A stretch of DNA of 45,365 nucleotides from Selaginella moellendorffii (taxonomy: Eukaryota; Streptophyta; Lycopodiopsida; Selaginellales; Selaginellaceae), in assembly GCF_000143415.4 (NCBI RefSeq), contig NW_003314394.1, positions 124,042 to 169,406 on the forward strand, given 5' to 3'. Numbering within the stretch: the stretch's first letter is position 1; each line of letters opens with the position of its first letter. Below, piece after piece: positions 20,480 through 30,830 of this stretch. The notes beneath the pieces are model-generated. The model saw only the letters and a list, made by a program, of their open reading frames with translations. It did no database searches and had not been told where the DNA came from. The position numbers and the translations under genes are program-made.

Positions 20480-20901
20480 CCTCTGGGGGGTTCCAAATGT
20501 ATAGTAGGGATAGTGGGTAGGTTGGGCATGGCCGACCAACCTAAGGCATAGTCTAGCTCCTACTTGCGTGCCTGTCCTTGTTCTGCGTCCGGCTTGGGTC
20601 TAAGCCCAAGTTCCATTCCATGCTAGCTGGTGGAGTACCCATGTCCTCGCATTAGGCCACCGGTATGCCGAAATAGCGCCAGACTCTGTTTGGCTCCGTT
20701 TTGCATGCTAGTCGTGGCATTGGGATGCTGGTTGCTTCAGGACTGTTCCAAGTCGCTCCGGGCTCCTGTCCCTTCGCTCCTTGGGCTATATGCTCGGGAG
20801 TTGCTCCGTGGTCCGGTTCCATCACTCCTTGGCTCCACGCTTGGGAGTTTGGCACCGTTCCTTCGTTCAGTGGCCCAAGGCCCTGAACCTCGGGTTCCTA
20901 T

Positions 20902-20955
20902 GGACACGTGGCATGGACACATGGCATGTGACACGTGGCATCTGTCACGTGGCAC
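20902..20955 (+). promoter_or_regulatory. four G-box-like CACGTGGCAT repeats in the LTR
   Basis: Four units about 13-14 bp apart, three with CACGTG and one with CACATG. The 3' LTR (about 28182-28235) has CACGTG at three units but with a different unit altered. CACGTG is the core bound by plant bHLH and bZIP factors, so an LTR enhancer is likely by inference. Confidence 0.5.
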
Positions 20956-20984
20956 AAAGAGGGTTTAGGTTCCGCTTCGTGGTG

Positions 20985-21013
20985 TTATCCTATGGTAAAT
21001 CACCATAGGATAA
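20985..21013 (+). repeat. perfect 12-bp hairpin near the LTR 3' end
   Basis: TTATCCTATGGT and its exact complement around a 5-nt loop. It is kept without change in the 3' LTR (28265-28293) and the solo LTR (23881-23909). Confidence 0.8.
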
Positions 21014-21039
21014 AGGGTCAAAACCACGTGCGCTACATT

Positions 21040-21050
21040 TGGTATCAGAG
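21040..21050 (+). other. primer binding site, initiator-Met tRNA
   Basis: TGGTATCAGAG, two bases after the LTR end, is the standard plant PBS complementary to the 3' end of initiator-Met tRNA. Confidence 0.85.
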
Positions 21051-24000
21051 GATGAGTCTCAGCGAGTACTATTCAATGAGATTGGGCAACTAGTCTCGTT
21101 GCATACGCAGAGATGAAAACGATGATCCGAGTGGGTACACATTTTGGTGCAAAGACTTCGCAATTGGTTCTTTGGGTATGGATATTGTTACCTTATTGTA
21201 CCTTATGATGTGAGCTTGCGCTTGGGCTCATAGGATGGATTGAGAAGCTCCATTAGCACGAGTTTGAGCTTGAGCTCGTGAGTGAGGCACATTAGCAACT
21301 CGAGGTTACACTTTGAGTTGGCGGGATTAATGTTAGCCTATCGGAGGTTCCATGAGTTGTTCCATGTACCATGGGTGAAAGCAAACCTCCCTGGGTTTGC
21401 TATGAGTGGCAAATAGGCTGGTCCGTAGCTGTTTAGCATGGCACTAGTGGATCCTTCCTAGGTATGATTATAAGTGGATCAATCAAGACTATATGGATTA
21501 GTCTATTGGTTCAAGTAATCATGGCCGTGCTCTCTCATAAACTTTTCTTGGATTGAATTGAAGGCAGCGCGAAAGCAAGCTTGAGGTTTGGTCAAAGATG
21601 AGATCGAAAAGAGAGTCATCAGGGACGGAGGATCAAACACGTAAATCATTTTCTCTTCTTGGAGAGATGATTTGCAACGAGGTGTTAACTCATTGCTTGT
21701 GTTCACATCATGCAATCAAGAGTCCCTATCTTGACGCATGTTGGAGGTGATGGTCTTACAAGTGGTGAGTTATGGGATGGATAGTGGTGAAACACTAAAC
21801 CATTTTGTCTAGGCTCGCTATTGGAAGACTTGGGTTGCAATGCTCAATTCTTTTCCGGAGAACCTTGCTATTGCTCCTTGAGTAGCTTGGTGTTGGATTA
21901 GTGTTGAGTTTGGTCGGAAAGAGAGTGGCATGAGCTTGTCCGTGTTGTGAACAAAAGTTAATGATGTTGGGTGTTGTAAATCTCTATTGGTGGAGTGTGG
22001 CATTTATGTTGCATTTTGTTAAATTGAGTTGGCACTTGATACTCACATAAGCCTTTGAAGTAATGACATTGGCATTGCTCGTGGTGTTGCTCAATCGATG
22101 ATCAAGTCATTGTGATTTCTATATCATATCCATGTGATAATGAGCAATGTGTTTATGAAGTTGCTTGGTTAAATGATGATCAACCCCAAAGTGGTTGATG
22201 GAGAAGCTAGTCTACTTGCATGTAGTAGCATTGTAGTAGCTTTGACTGGATTCTCTATAGTGGTCAATTATGCTAAGCTTAAGTTGGTACCTTGTTTCCT
22301 TGAGTTTGCCTGTTAGGTGTTGGAAAGGGTTGTAGCATTCGTTTGCTATAGCTTGTCGATTGATCCGTTAGCACTTGGAGTAGATTGTTGGATGGAGAAG
22401 ATGTGTAGTTGGGGCATTGACATCACTAGCACTTGTGTTAGTGGAAGTGGCATTGTTATTTCAAGTGATGAGGAATTTTCCTTGGACCTTGATTTTTCCA
22501 TGTCATTTTTCTTGTTAGCGTTTTGGCTTCACATTGGATCTTGAAGGTGATTGAAGAAGAGTGTTAGTGCAATATGGATATCCGAAGATGTGGTCTTCGT
22601 GATCAAGCCTTGGATGTTAATTTTGCACTTTGCGGATGTCGGTGTTGGATATCGGAAAAATGGGCAAAGATGTTCGATGCTTAAGCATATTGATGGATCA
22701 TGAGAATTTGTGTTGAGGTGAACCTATATAAATTTGTTAGTAGGAGGAAGTTGGTTGAGTTTTGAAAGTTTGCATTCCTGGACTGAGAGTCATTCTTTCT
22801 CTAGGATGGAAAATTTTCCACAAATTTTCTTAGACTTTTCCAATGGCTGATCTATTGATCACTTTGCTCGAAAACCATTCCGTTTTCGTAAGCTGATACA
22901 AACTAGTAAAGGGGTTCGAGTTAACCTTGGTTAACTTAGACCTTAGTATATAGTTTGTATGATGCGATCCGAAAGGGATGCTGACTTTTGGGGCTAAGGC
23001 AATTGAGTTGGATAGAGTCTGGAGTTAGTGTAGAAAAGTGGCCGTTGCACTTTTCTAAGAAGGGTGACTCTTGTGCCTTTCTTTTGTAGCATTATGCTCG
23101 GTGGCAAGTTGCACCTTGCATTTTGTTTAGACTCTATGAGAGTAGTGAGCTCTCACTGATCTTGACTTGGTCCTGGTGGTCCTGCACCTTGGCTAAGGAT
23201 GGTGATGTCCAACTTAGTTGTTTGAGGTTGAGATGTTGGTACCCATACTATAGCTTTGTCTATGAGGAGGTTGTGTACAGATATGAGTTCATCTCATGGT
23301 CTTCACTTTCGTTTCGGCTGAGTGTTGATCATGCATAGCTAGCCTCTTCAAGGCATTCTCAGAGCTAGTGGCTAAATGTTTTAGTGAGTTTATTGCGGTT
23401 GAGTTGGATTCGAGTGGTCATTTAGTTTGTGCTTGTCTATGAACTCTTATCTCGTACCTGGGGTATTATGTTCATGTTGGACAAGTATATAACTTGATGA
23501 CAAGAGTTGGTGTTTAGGTCTTGTGAAGGCAAGTTGAGGAGTGAGTGTTAGTTGCTTTGCGACTAGTGATTGCTTGTTGACTTCGTCAAGGACTGGTGAC
23601 ACTTTCTTTGCTCGATGATGATTCAGCAGTGATGGGCTTGCTTTATCGAATGGTGTTGCAGAGGATCGTGTCGTTAGACTTACATGAGTTTTTCATGTTG
23701 ATATATCGACTCTACCTCTGTCGATATCATTGGGTTACATCTAGTCCGTAGTGTTGGATTTCATTAAGTCTTGGACGTGGTGATTCACTCCTTGATGATG
23801 TGTTATCTGAAACTGAGTTTTGCTGAAGAATTGGTCTCGGATACTAAGTATAGTATTGTAGCGCACGTGGTTTTGACCCTTTATCCTATGGTGATTTACC
23901 ATAGGATAACACCACGAAGCGGAACCTAAACCCTCTTTGTGCCATGTGACAGATGCCACGTGTCACATGCCACGTGTCCATGCCACGTGTCCATAGGAAC

Positions 24001-27000
24001 CCGAGGTTCAGGGCCTTGGGCCACTGAACGAAGGAACGGTGCCAAACTCCCAAGCGTGACGCCAAGGAGTGATGGAACCGAACTACGGAGCAACTCCCAA
24101 GCATACAGCCCAAGGAGCGAAGGGACAAGGGCCTAGAGCGACTTGGAACAGTCCTAGAGCAACCAGCATCCCAATGCCAGGACCAGCACGCAAAACGGAG
24201 CCAAACGGAGTCTGGCGCTATTTCGGCATACCGGTGGCCTAACGCGAGGACATGGGTACTCCACCAGCTAGCATGGAATGGAACTTGGGCTTAGACCCAA
24301 GCCGGACGCAGAACAAGGACAGGCACGCAAGCGGGAGCTAGACTAGGCCTCAGGTTGGTCGGCCATGCCCGACCTACCCACTATCCCTACTATACATTTG
24401 GAACCCCCCATAGCCCCCCCCCCTTGAGGAACACACGCTTTGGGCTTTCACCCCAAGCCTCCCTTAGTATCAGGAGTTAGTCTCTGGGACAAGCTCGAAA
24501 CTTACTAAATATGGAATGTCCCTAGATTGTGAATTTGAACACGGGACGAACACCATTGTGTTCAGGCCGATCTCTACATTCCGTAGATATGCCAATTGAG
24601 CAAATCTGGACACTTTCCATAAATAGCATTTGGGACCGAAATGAGACTAACACAAAGGGCATGATAGCGAGGGTGTTTGGCAGACACGGTAAGCTATCAT
24701 CCAACGATATTGAGGGACCAATCTCAATACGCGAGGGTTCTTGTCAAGCCAGTGCAAGACAGAGCAAAAGAGAACTAAAAAGCCGGGCCAAGTATGCTTG
24801 GCCAAATAGACACTTAGGAATTCCGTCCTTATGCTCATCCGGCCAAGTACAGATGCTAAGTCCAGTTTACTAACACTTGAACAAGAGGGACTAATAAAGG
24901 GTCCAGCAATACCGACCTCCTGCCATCGTGGCAGTAAGGAAAGAGTGTCCGTAAGGACTGGTCAACAGGTAACTTTCGATACCCGAAGTCACATTCGCGA
25001 CAAGTATCTTCGACTTTGGTTAGCTTGGTTGCTGGAAAGCTCCGAGTGGTGATTCACTCGTGCTTTCTTCTAGCTTTGTTTTGGTGTTGATGGCATTGAA
25101 GTGATGCCCTATCGTTGACATTGTTGGTATTGAGATTCAAGTGAAATGAGATGTCTCTCTGTAGGATTGATATTGAGTTTCATTAGTTCTGATAAAAATA
25201 ATGTTGATGATTTGGCTTTAGCTTTGTGTTGTTGGCATTCATGCATTTGCTAATTAGCAACTGTGTTGACGTTCAAATGAACTGAGTGGCAAGTTGAGTT
25301 AGTTGTGTTCTTGATGAGTTTGTTTAGTAAGGGTTGAGCTTTAAGCTTGTCCTTGAAAAGTGATTCAGTCGTGGACTATGTTAACTCTACAAGCGAAAGA
25401 GTTAGTGATCAATATTGGAAAGTTTGAATCCTTATTGGGTTTGAATTGGAATATATTGATCATTGATGATTCCCCTTGTGCTTGTTACGATGTGAGCTAC
25501 GTCTTGCTATAGATGGATTCATGGAGGATCGATTAGATGATCACTTGTTGAGCATAACTTCGTTATGCTTGGCTTTTGGATTGATGCAAACATGCTCTTC
25601 ATTAGCTTTCGCATTATGAAGTTTAGCTTATGGATGTATTGAAGGGGATATTGTGGTTCTACCATGATTTCTTCTTTAGCATTGAAGTTAGTTCGTGCGA
25701 GACTTGTGATCATTGTTAGGCAAGACTTGGCTATAGGCTTCTTCAAACTTTTGGTTCTTTGAGTTTTATGCTCATTGTTCCATTTGTTAAAAGTTGTTGG
25801 GGAAGGCATTTTGGCTCATTAGCTTCGATGTTGAAGTTGGCTTTGCATCTGGCAATCATTGGTGATGATTGACTATCATCTAGGGTAGTTAATTGTCCTT
25901 ATCATAAGTTTTGCTTGATTATTGTTGGTTTGGAATTATTTGCTATTCTTCGGGATGGTGGATTCCTTCTAAGACGATGATTCTGCATATCTCTTATTGA
26001 TGGGATGATTAATGATCTTTCATGATGGTTAGTTGTTCTCTTTGATAGTTTATGGCTTTTTGCAATACCACAAGTTGTTTGTGGTTTGCTCTGGATTGGT
26101 CTCTTGGGTTTGAGACGTCAATAGGATGTTGCTGACACTTGCTTAGGCAACTTGAGTTCCTTGGTATTGTTGGCTGGGATCTATTCAGATTGGCATTTGT
26201 GATAGTTGGCAGGCATGAGTGTTTGTTGGTCTTACCACATTCATTCTCTTCTGTTGATTGTTGCTCGAGTTAGTTTTGATAAATTTGGATGTTATTTCTT
26301 TCGGGTGATACATTTGCGAGCATTGTGCTTGTTAGTCAATGATACTTTGTGTTCTTTGAGTTCTCTCTAGTAAGTTGTTGGCTTACTGTCTACTATCTTC
26401 GGTAGTTAAGTTTCATCATTGAGTTTCCTTGATGATGTACTAGCTATTGACTTTTGTTGGATGGTCATTCCTATGTTTGCCAAATTATGATGATCTTGGT
26501 GGTTCCTATCTACAATACTACTGGTTTATCGGATGATAACTTGCTTAGAATACTTTTGTGTTCTACTCTAAGATATAATCACTAGTAATTAAGCTTCTCA
26601 GATATCATTGTCTCTGACTTTGATATTGTCCATCTATTGATCTTTGAGTTTGGGCCAGTATAGGCAGACTGGCTTCGGCACTTCGTGTGCATGGTGAAAT
26701 CTCTAGTCATGGGGTAGCTCCTGTCGACTGGTCACATACCCGCCTCTCTGTCGATGTTCCTTATTCCGTTGAAAGGGCGTGACCGTGTAAACAACTCTAA
26801 CTGCCTGTTTACAGTAGTCTATCTAAACCTTACCGACGGGTTTGGTTTCTTTGCTTAGGAGGGTTGGGGCCTCTGGCTTCTCTCTCTATGTTCCTGTGGG
26901 CAGGGGCATATCACACTTTTGTAAGCTGGGTGACTCCCAGAGCAGCAAGGGTGGCTGACTTCATTGGTCATTTCCTTGTTGGCGACGGCCGGAAGGTGTC

Positions 27001-27161
27001 TGAGCTGGTAGCGCATCCGCGTTAGACAAAGAGGTTGCCCCCTAACTCATTTAAGTTGGTGCATTTCTCACATAGTGTGAGTACCGTAAACTTTTTCTGG
27101 AGTTGTTTCCTTGGCGGTATTCTAGACTCGAGTATGCATCAACGAGGACGTCGATCTTCCC
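21051..27161 (+). other. LARD interior, no recognisable coding
   Basis: Only short frames (under about 100 codons) that match no retroelement protein I know. It is rich in TTG/GTTG-type sequence on the plus strand. It is interrupted by the solo LTR at 23857-25002. About 25110-26170 has a diverged inverted counterpart at 42957-44060, which shows that the interior is a real repeat family. Confidence 0.65.
23857..25002 (-). mobile_element. solo LTR of the LARD family
   Basis: A 1146-bp LTR in reverse orientation (TGTAG..GCGACA on the plus strand) with a perfect 5-bp target duplication AGTAT at 23852-23856 and 25003-25007. A complete element inserted here and was then reduced to one LTR by recombination between its LTRs. 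Confidence 0.9.
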
Positions 27162-27174
27162 AAGGGGGGGAGAG
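27162..27174 (+). other. LARD polypurine tract
   Basis: AAGGGGGGGAGAG directly before the 3' LTR start TGTCGC. Confidence 0.85.
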
Positions 27175-28317
27175 TGTCGCGAATGTGACTTCAGGTATCG
27201 AAAGTTACCTGTCAGCTAGTCCTTACGGACACTCTTACCTTACTGCCACGATGGCAGGAGGTCGGTATTGCTGGTTCCTTTTATCAGCCCCTCTTGTTCA
27301 AGTGTTAGTAAACTGGGCTTAGCACCTGTACTTAGCCAGATGGACATAAGGTAGGAACTCCTATGTGTTTCTAGCTGAGCATTCTCGGCCTAGCTTTTAG
27401 TTCTCTTTTGCTCTGTCTTGCACTGGCTTGGCAAGAACCCTCGCGTATTGAGACTAGTCCCTCAATATCGCTGGATGATAGCTTACCGTGTCTGCCAAAC
27501 ACCCTCGCTATCATGCCCTTTGTGTTAGTCTCAATTCGTCCTAGATGCTATTTATGGAAAGTGTCCAGATTTGCTCATTTGGCATATCTACAGAATGTAG
27601 AGATTGGCCTGAACACAATGGTGTTCGTCCCGTGTCCAAATTCGCAATCTAAGGACATTCCATATTTAGTAAGTTTCGAGCTTGTCCCAAAGACTAACTC
27701 CTGATACTAAGGGAGGCTTGGGGTGAAAGCCCAAAGCGTGTGTTCCTCAAGGGGGGGGGGCTATGGGGGGTTCCAAATGTATAGTAGGGATAGTGGGTAG
27801 GTCGGGCATGGCCGACCAACCTAAGGCATAGTCTAGCTCCTGCTTGCGTGCCTGTCCTTGTTCTGCGTCCGGCTTGGGTCTAAGCCCAAGTTCCATTCCA
27901 TGCTAGCTGGTGGAGTACCCATGTCCTCGCGTTAGGCCACCGGTATGCCGAAATAGCGCCAGACTCCATTTGGCTCCGTTTTGCGTGCTAGTCGTGGCAT
28001 TGGGATGCTGGTTGCTTCAGGACTGTTCCAAGTCGCTCCGGGCTCCTGTCCCTTCGCTCCTTGGGCTATATGCTCGGGAGTTGCTCCGTGGTTCGGTTCC
28101 ATCACTCCTTGGCTCCACGCTTGGGAGTTTGGCACCGTTCCTTCGTTCAGTGGCCCAAGGCCCTGAACCTTGGGTTCCTATGGACACGTGGCATGGACAC
28201 GTGGCATGTGACATGTGGCATCTGTCACGTGGCACAAAGAGGGTTTAGGTTCCGCTTCGTGGTGTTATCCTATGGTAAATCACCATAGGATAAAGGGTCA
28301 AAACCACGTGCACTACA
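27175..28317 (+). repeat. 3' LTR
   Basis: 1143 bp, TGTCG to CTACA, uninterrupted. It provides the empty-site sequence for TE-A at 27518-27521 (CTTT) and carries the same hairpin, G run and G-box cluster as the 5' LTR. Confidence 0.9.
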
Positions 28318-29960
28318 GTTTGGACCTGTACCAGCAAACCTTGCTTCTTGTGCAGCCAAAGCTTTTGATGACTGCTCAAGAGATCTAGTGAGGTCGGAGA
28401 GTGTAGCTTCATAGAGGGACACTTTTCCTTTCCCTGCTTCGGAAGCTCTCCAACTCCAATGTTTGCTCTCAGAGAGATTAATTGTTGGTGTAAGTGCAAT
28501 GTCATCAAGTGGTTGATCATAGGAAAAATGCAACATTTGAATGTGACAAAAAAAGAAAATAAGAGAAAACTTACATGGAGAATATAATGGCCCAATTGAA
28601 ACATTCGAACTTCCCACCATGCAAGCCAACACTCCATTTGTGGAAGGTGTTCAATTGGCACTTTGTCTCCTTCACGCCACCATATGCGTATCTCATTTGC
28701 TTTTGCCTCGTGCTCTTCTTTAGTTGGTGCATCCATCCATTCCCGACAAAGCTGCTTGAATTCGTGATGGAAGCTAGACTTGATACATCGGCAATGTTCA
28801 TTGATGCTCTTTGCCCAATGAAACTCATAACTCTTCTCTCTACCTTGTAATGGCTAACTTTTATCACCTCTAAATACTTGTCGTACAGCCAACCAATTAG
28901 CACCAGCAGCATCTGCCATGAAACCACGGAAGTTGGGTTTCTTCCCGGTTTGCTGTTCAACAACCTCGGATATACACATCCAAAAGACGGTTTGTGCTTG
29001 GAAATCTTGAACCTTAAATTCAGCTATAGCTATAGTTAAGTTGCATTGCAACCTATAGAAGGAATGGTTATAATGTAAATCGGTATGGATCCTTAAAAAA
29101 TGAATAACCACTTACTTGTGATCATAAACATGAGCTCCCATTGTTGACCAGCCTGAAACTCGTTCCATATAGTCAAAATGGATCCAAGAATTAGCCAAGT
29201 CCCTATCTCCGTCCATATCTATTCGTTGTACAAAGTCCACACCAGAAGCAGGACCAAAGGTGGATATTTTAAAGATGAAAGAGCGTTGACTGTTTGAAGT
29301 CACTTGGCCAACAAACAAACTCCCATGAATAAATTCATAGGGACATTTTCTTTTTAACTCCAAAATTGCATCCAATCCAAATTGAAGCTTTCCATCTTGC
29401 CCTTCTTGCATCCAGTTCTTTATTCTGCTAAAAAAAAGTATTATTAGTGATAAAGTAGAGTTAAGTATTAACTTATACCTATTTAAATTTGTCACGGGTT
29501 CTATATTTTGAAGCAGGTCCTTCAAGCTATTCTCCATGAACTCTTTTTTGCCATCAGCTTGTAGCAACATGTCCACCACATAGTCCTTTAGTACAGATTG
29601 TTGAACACACTTTGGAGTTGCGGCACTTTTCTTCCCAGCCTCTGTAGTAACAGCAGCCTTCAAATTGCGAAAAGAATCACGGCGGATTCCTTCCTCTATT
29701 GCATGTTGGTGGTATCCAACATGCATTGCTGCTCTGCCTAAACATCCATCTTGTGAAAGAAAATAATACATTTTTGCATCGCAACATGCTTGACAAATAG
29801 GTGTTGCCCTGCATTTGCAACATTTAAACCCTGTAGCAACCTTATCACGCCTAGGGGGATTGATTGCTGAGCCTTCAAAGAAACATATATTCTTGCCATG
29901 ATTAGAAATGCATTTCTCAGCGACACATTGAATGCATTTCTCAACGAAAAAACCGTGCAC
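28318..29960 (-). pseudogene. MULE-like transposase pseudogene, copy 2
   Basis: Matches 780-2400 of copy 1 in reverse, with the same three introns. The zinc cluster is altered (CCKCRATPICQACC), while FMADAAGANW and CEFHW are kept. The codons that are stops in copy 1 (1498, 1561) are CGA here. In turn TAG at 28854-28856 replaces copy 1's CAG. The 5' third of the gene is missing (homology stops at about 29937), and the 3' end is cut at the LTR junction 28317/28318. It cannot supply transposase. Confidence 0.7.
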
Positions 29961-30253
29961 GAACCAAACATTTCGAGCTTAAGTCTCTCTCACTTATCAC
30001 AAAAGAATGAAACTCTTTTGAAGGGAAAAGAGCATGGAGATGAGAGGGAGAACAAGCAATTAATGCTACAACTCTCGCGATTAATCAGTGCCTCTCGCTC
30101 ATAACCCCATTCATTTCAACAGTATTATTCCTCTCACAATCAATTTTACAATTAATATCTAAAGCATTGAATGATTGTCTCCTTGGAAAGAACACGTGAA
30201 ATCTATGTTCATAATGGATTTGTCCTATAAACATATCCAAGTACTATTAAAAA
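29961..30253. other. non-coding spacer
   Basis: AT-rich DNA between MULE copy 2 and the tandem repeat; nothing recognised. Confidence 0.4.
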
Positions 30254-30344
30254 ATTGATCGTGACCATTGATCATGACCGTTGATTGTGACCATTGATTG
30301 TGACTGTTGATCATGACCGTTGATCGTGACCATTGATTGTGACC
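30254..30344 (+). repeat. seven tandem 13-bp units
   Basis: Units of the form RTTGATYRTGACY, seven in a row without gaps (30254, 30267, 30280, 30293, 30306, 30319, 30332). TTGAC-type W-box cores do not occur exactly. It lies about 0.5 kb upstream of the ParB-MTase gene. Confidence 0.85.
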
Positions 30345-30560
30345 GTTAATTTTTAGGGTTTTACTGCTAGAGTTTGAGCAAGGAAGGACGAGAGAAAAAC
30401 GCTTGAATGCTTCAAGATGCTTCTCAATCTAGATGTTAGATGCTCTTCAAGACACTAGAAAGACACTCCTTAATCAAGGTATGCCTCTCTCTGCTGCTTT
30501 TCCATCTCCCCATCTTTTGCTCTTAGCTTGCAAGTAACTTGTGCCTCACAGCTACTTCGC
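30345..30560. other. non-coding leader region
   Basis: No supported gene; possible promoter or leader of the ParB-MTase gene. Confidence 0.3.
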
Positions 30561-30698
30561 GCTGGAATGATCGGTTCGGCAGCGAACCGATCTTCCCAGC
30601 GCCAAGGGAACTTCTTCTTTTCTTCTTTTTTTTTGTTCCCTTGGTGCTGCGAAGATCGGTTCGGTGACGAACCGATCTTCCCAGCGGCAAGGGAACTT
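30561..30698. repeat. double foldback upstream of the ParB-MTase gene
   Basis: Two 24-bp hairpins with identical 10-bp arms (GATCGGTTCG / CGAACCGATC) lie at 30569-30592 and 30654-30677, 85 bp apart. The second is the centre of a longer imperfect hairpin (about 30635-30697) with arms from GTTCCCTTG to CAAGGGAAC. Confidence 0.8.
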
Positions 30699-30830
30699 CT
30701 TCGCGGTTTTTTTAATGTTTACTCAAGTTTATTTGTCATTTTCATGGAGATATATAAATCATGCCACAACAGAAGAAATGTCCCGGTCAACCTCAATAGA
30801 CCCATTCTCCAGGAAAACAACTAGATCGTT

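Larger units (their letters stand above)
20227..21037 (+). repeat. 5' LTR, second part
   Basis: Continues the LTR after TE-A, from CTTTGTATTAG, aligning with 27518-28317. It ends CTACA at 21037, two bases before the PBS. Combined with 7518-7867 the LTR is about 1.16 kb. Confidence 0.85.
7518..28317 (+). mobile_element. LARD-like LTR retrotransposon, with two nested insertions
   Basis: It has a 5' LTR (7518-7867 plus 20227-21037), a PBS (21040-21050), a roughly 5.0-kb interior (solo LTR excluded), a PPT (27162-27174) and a 3' LTR (27175-28317). LTRs start TGTCG and end CTACA. No gag, RT, RNase H or integrase can be read in any frame, so it fits a large retrotransposon derivative that would need enzymes from an autonomous relative. 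The outer flanks (GGCAT before 7518, GTTTG after 28317) do not form a 5-bp duplication, suggesting recombination between elements or later rearrangement. Confidence 0.8.

Noticed and set aside
20630-20968. 112-codon frame in the LTR, repeated at 27910-28248
   Set aside because: It recurs only because the LTRs are copies; overlapping frames are open on both strands, composition is GC-rich, and no domain is seen.
27000-27045. tRNA-like stretch (GAGCTGGTAGCGCATCCG)
   Set aside because: Resembles a D-arm box A, but no acceptor stem, anticodon stem or T-loop can be paired.
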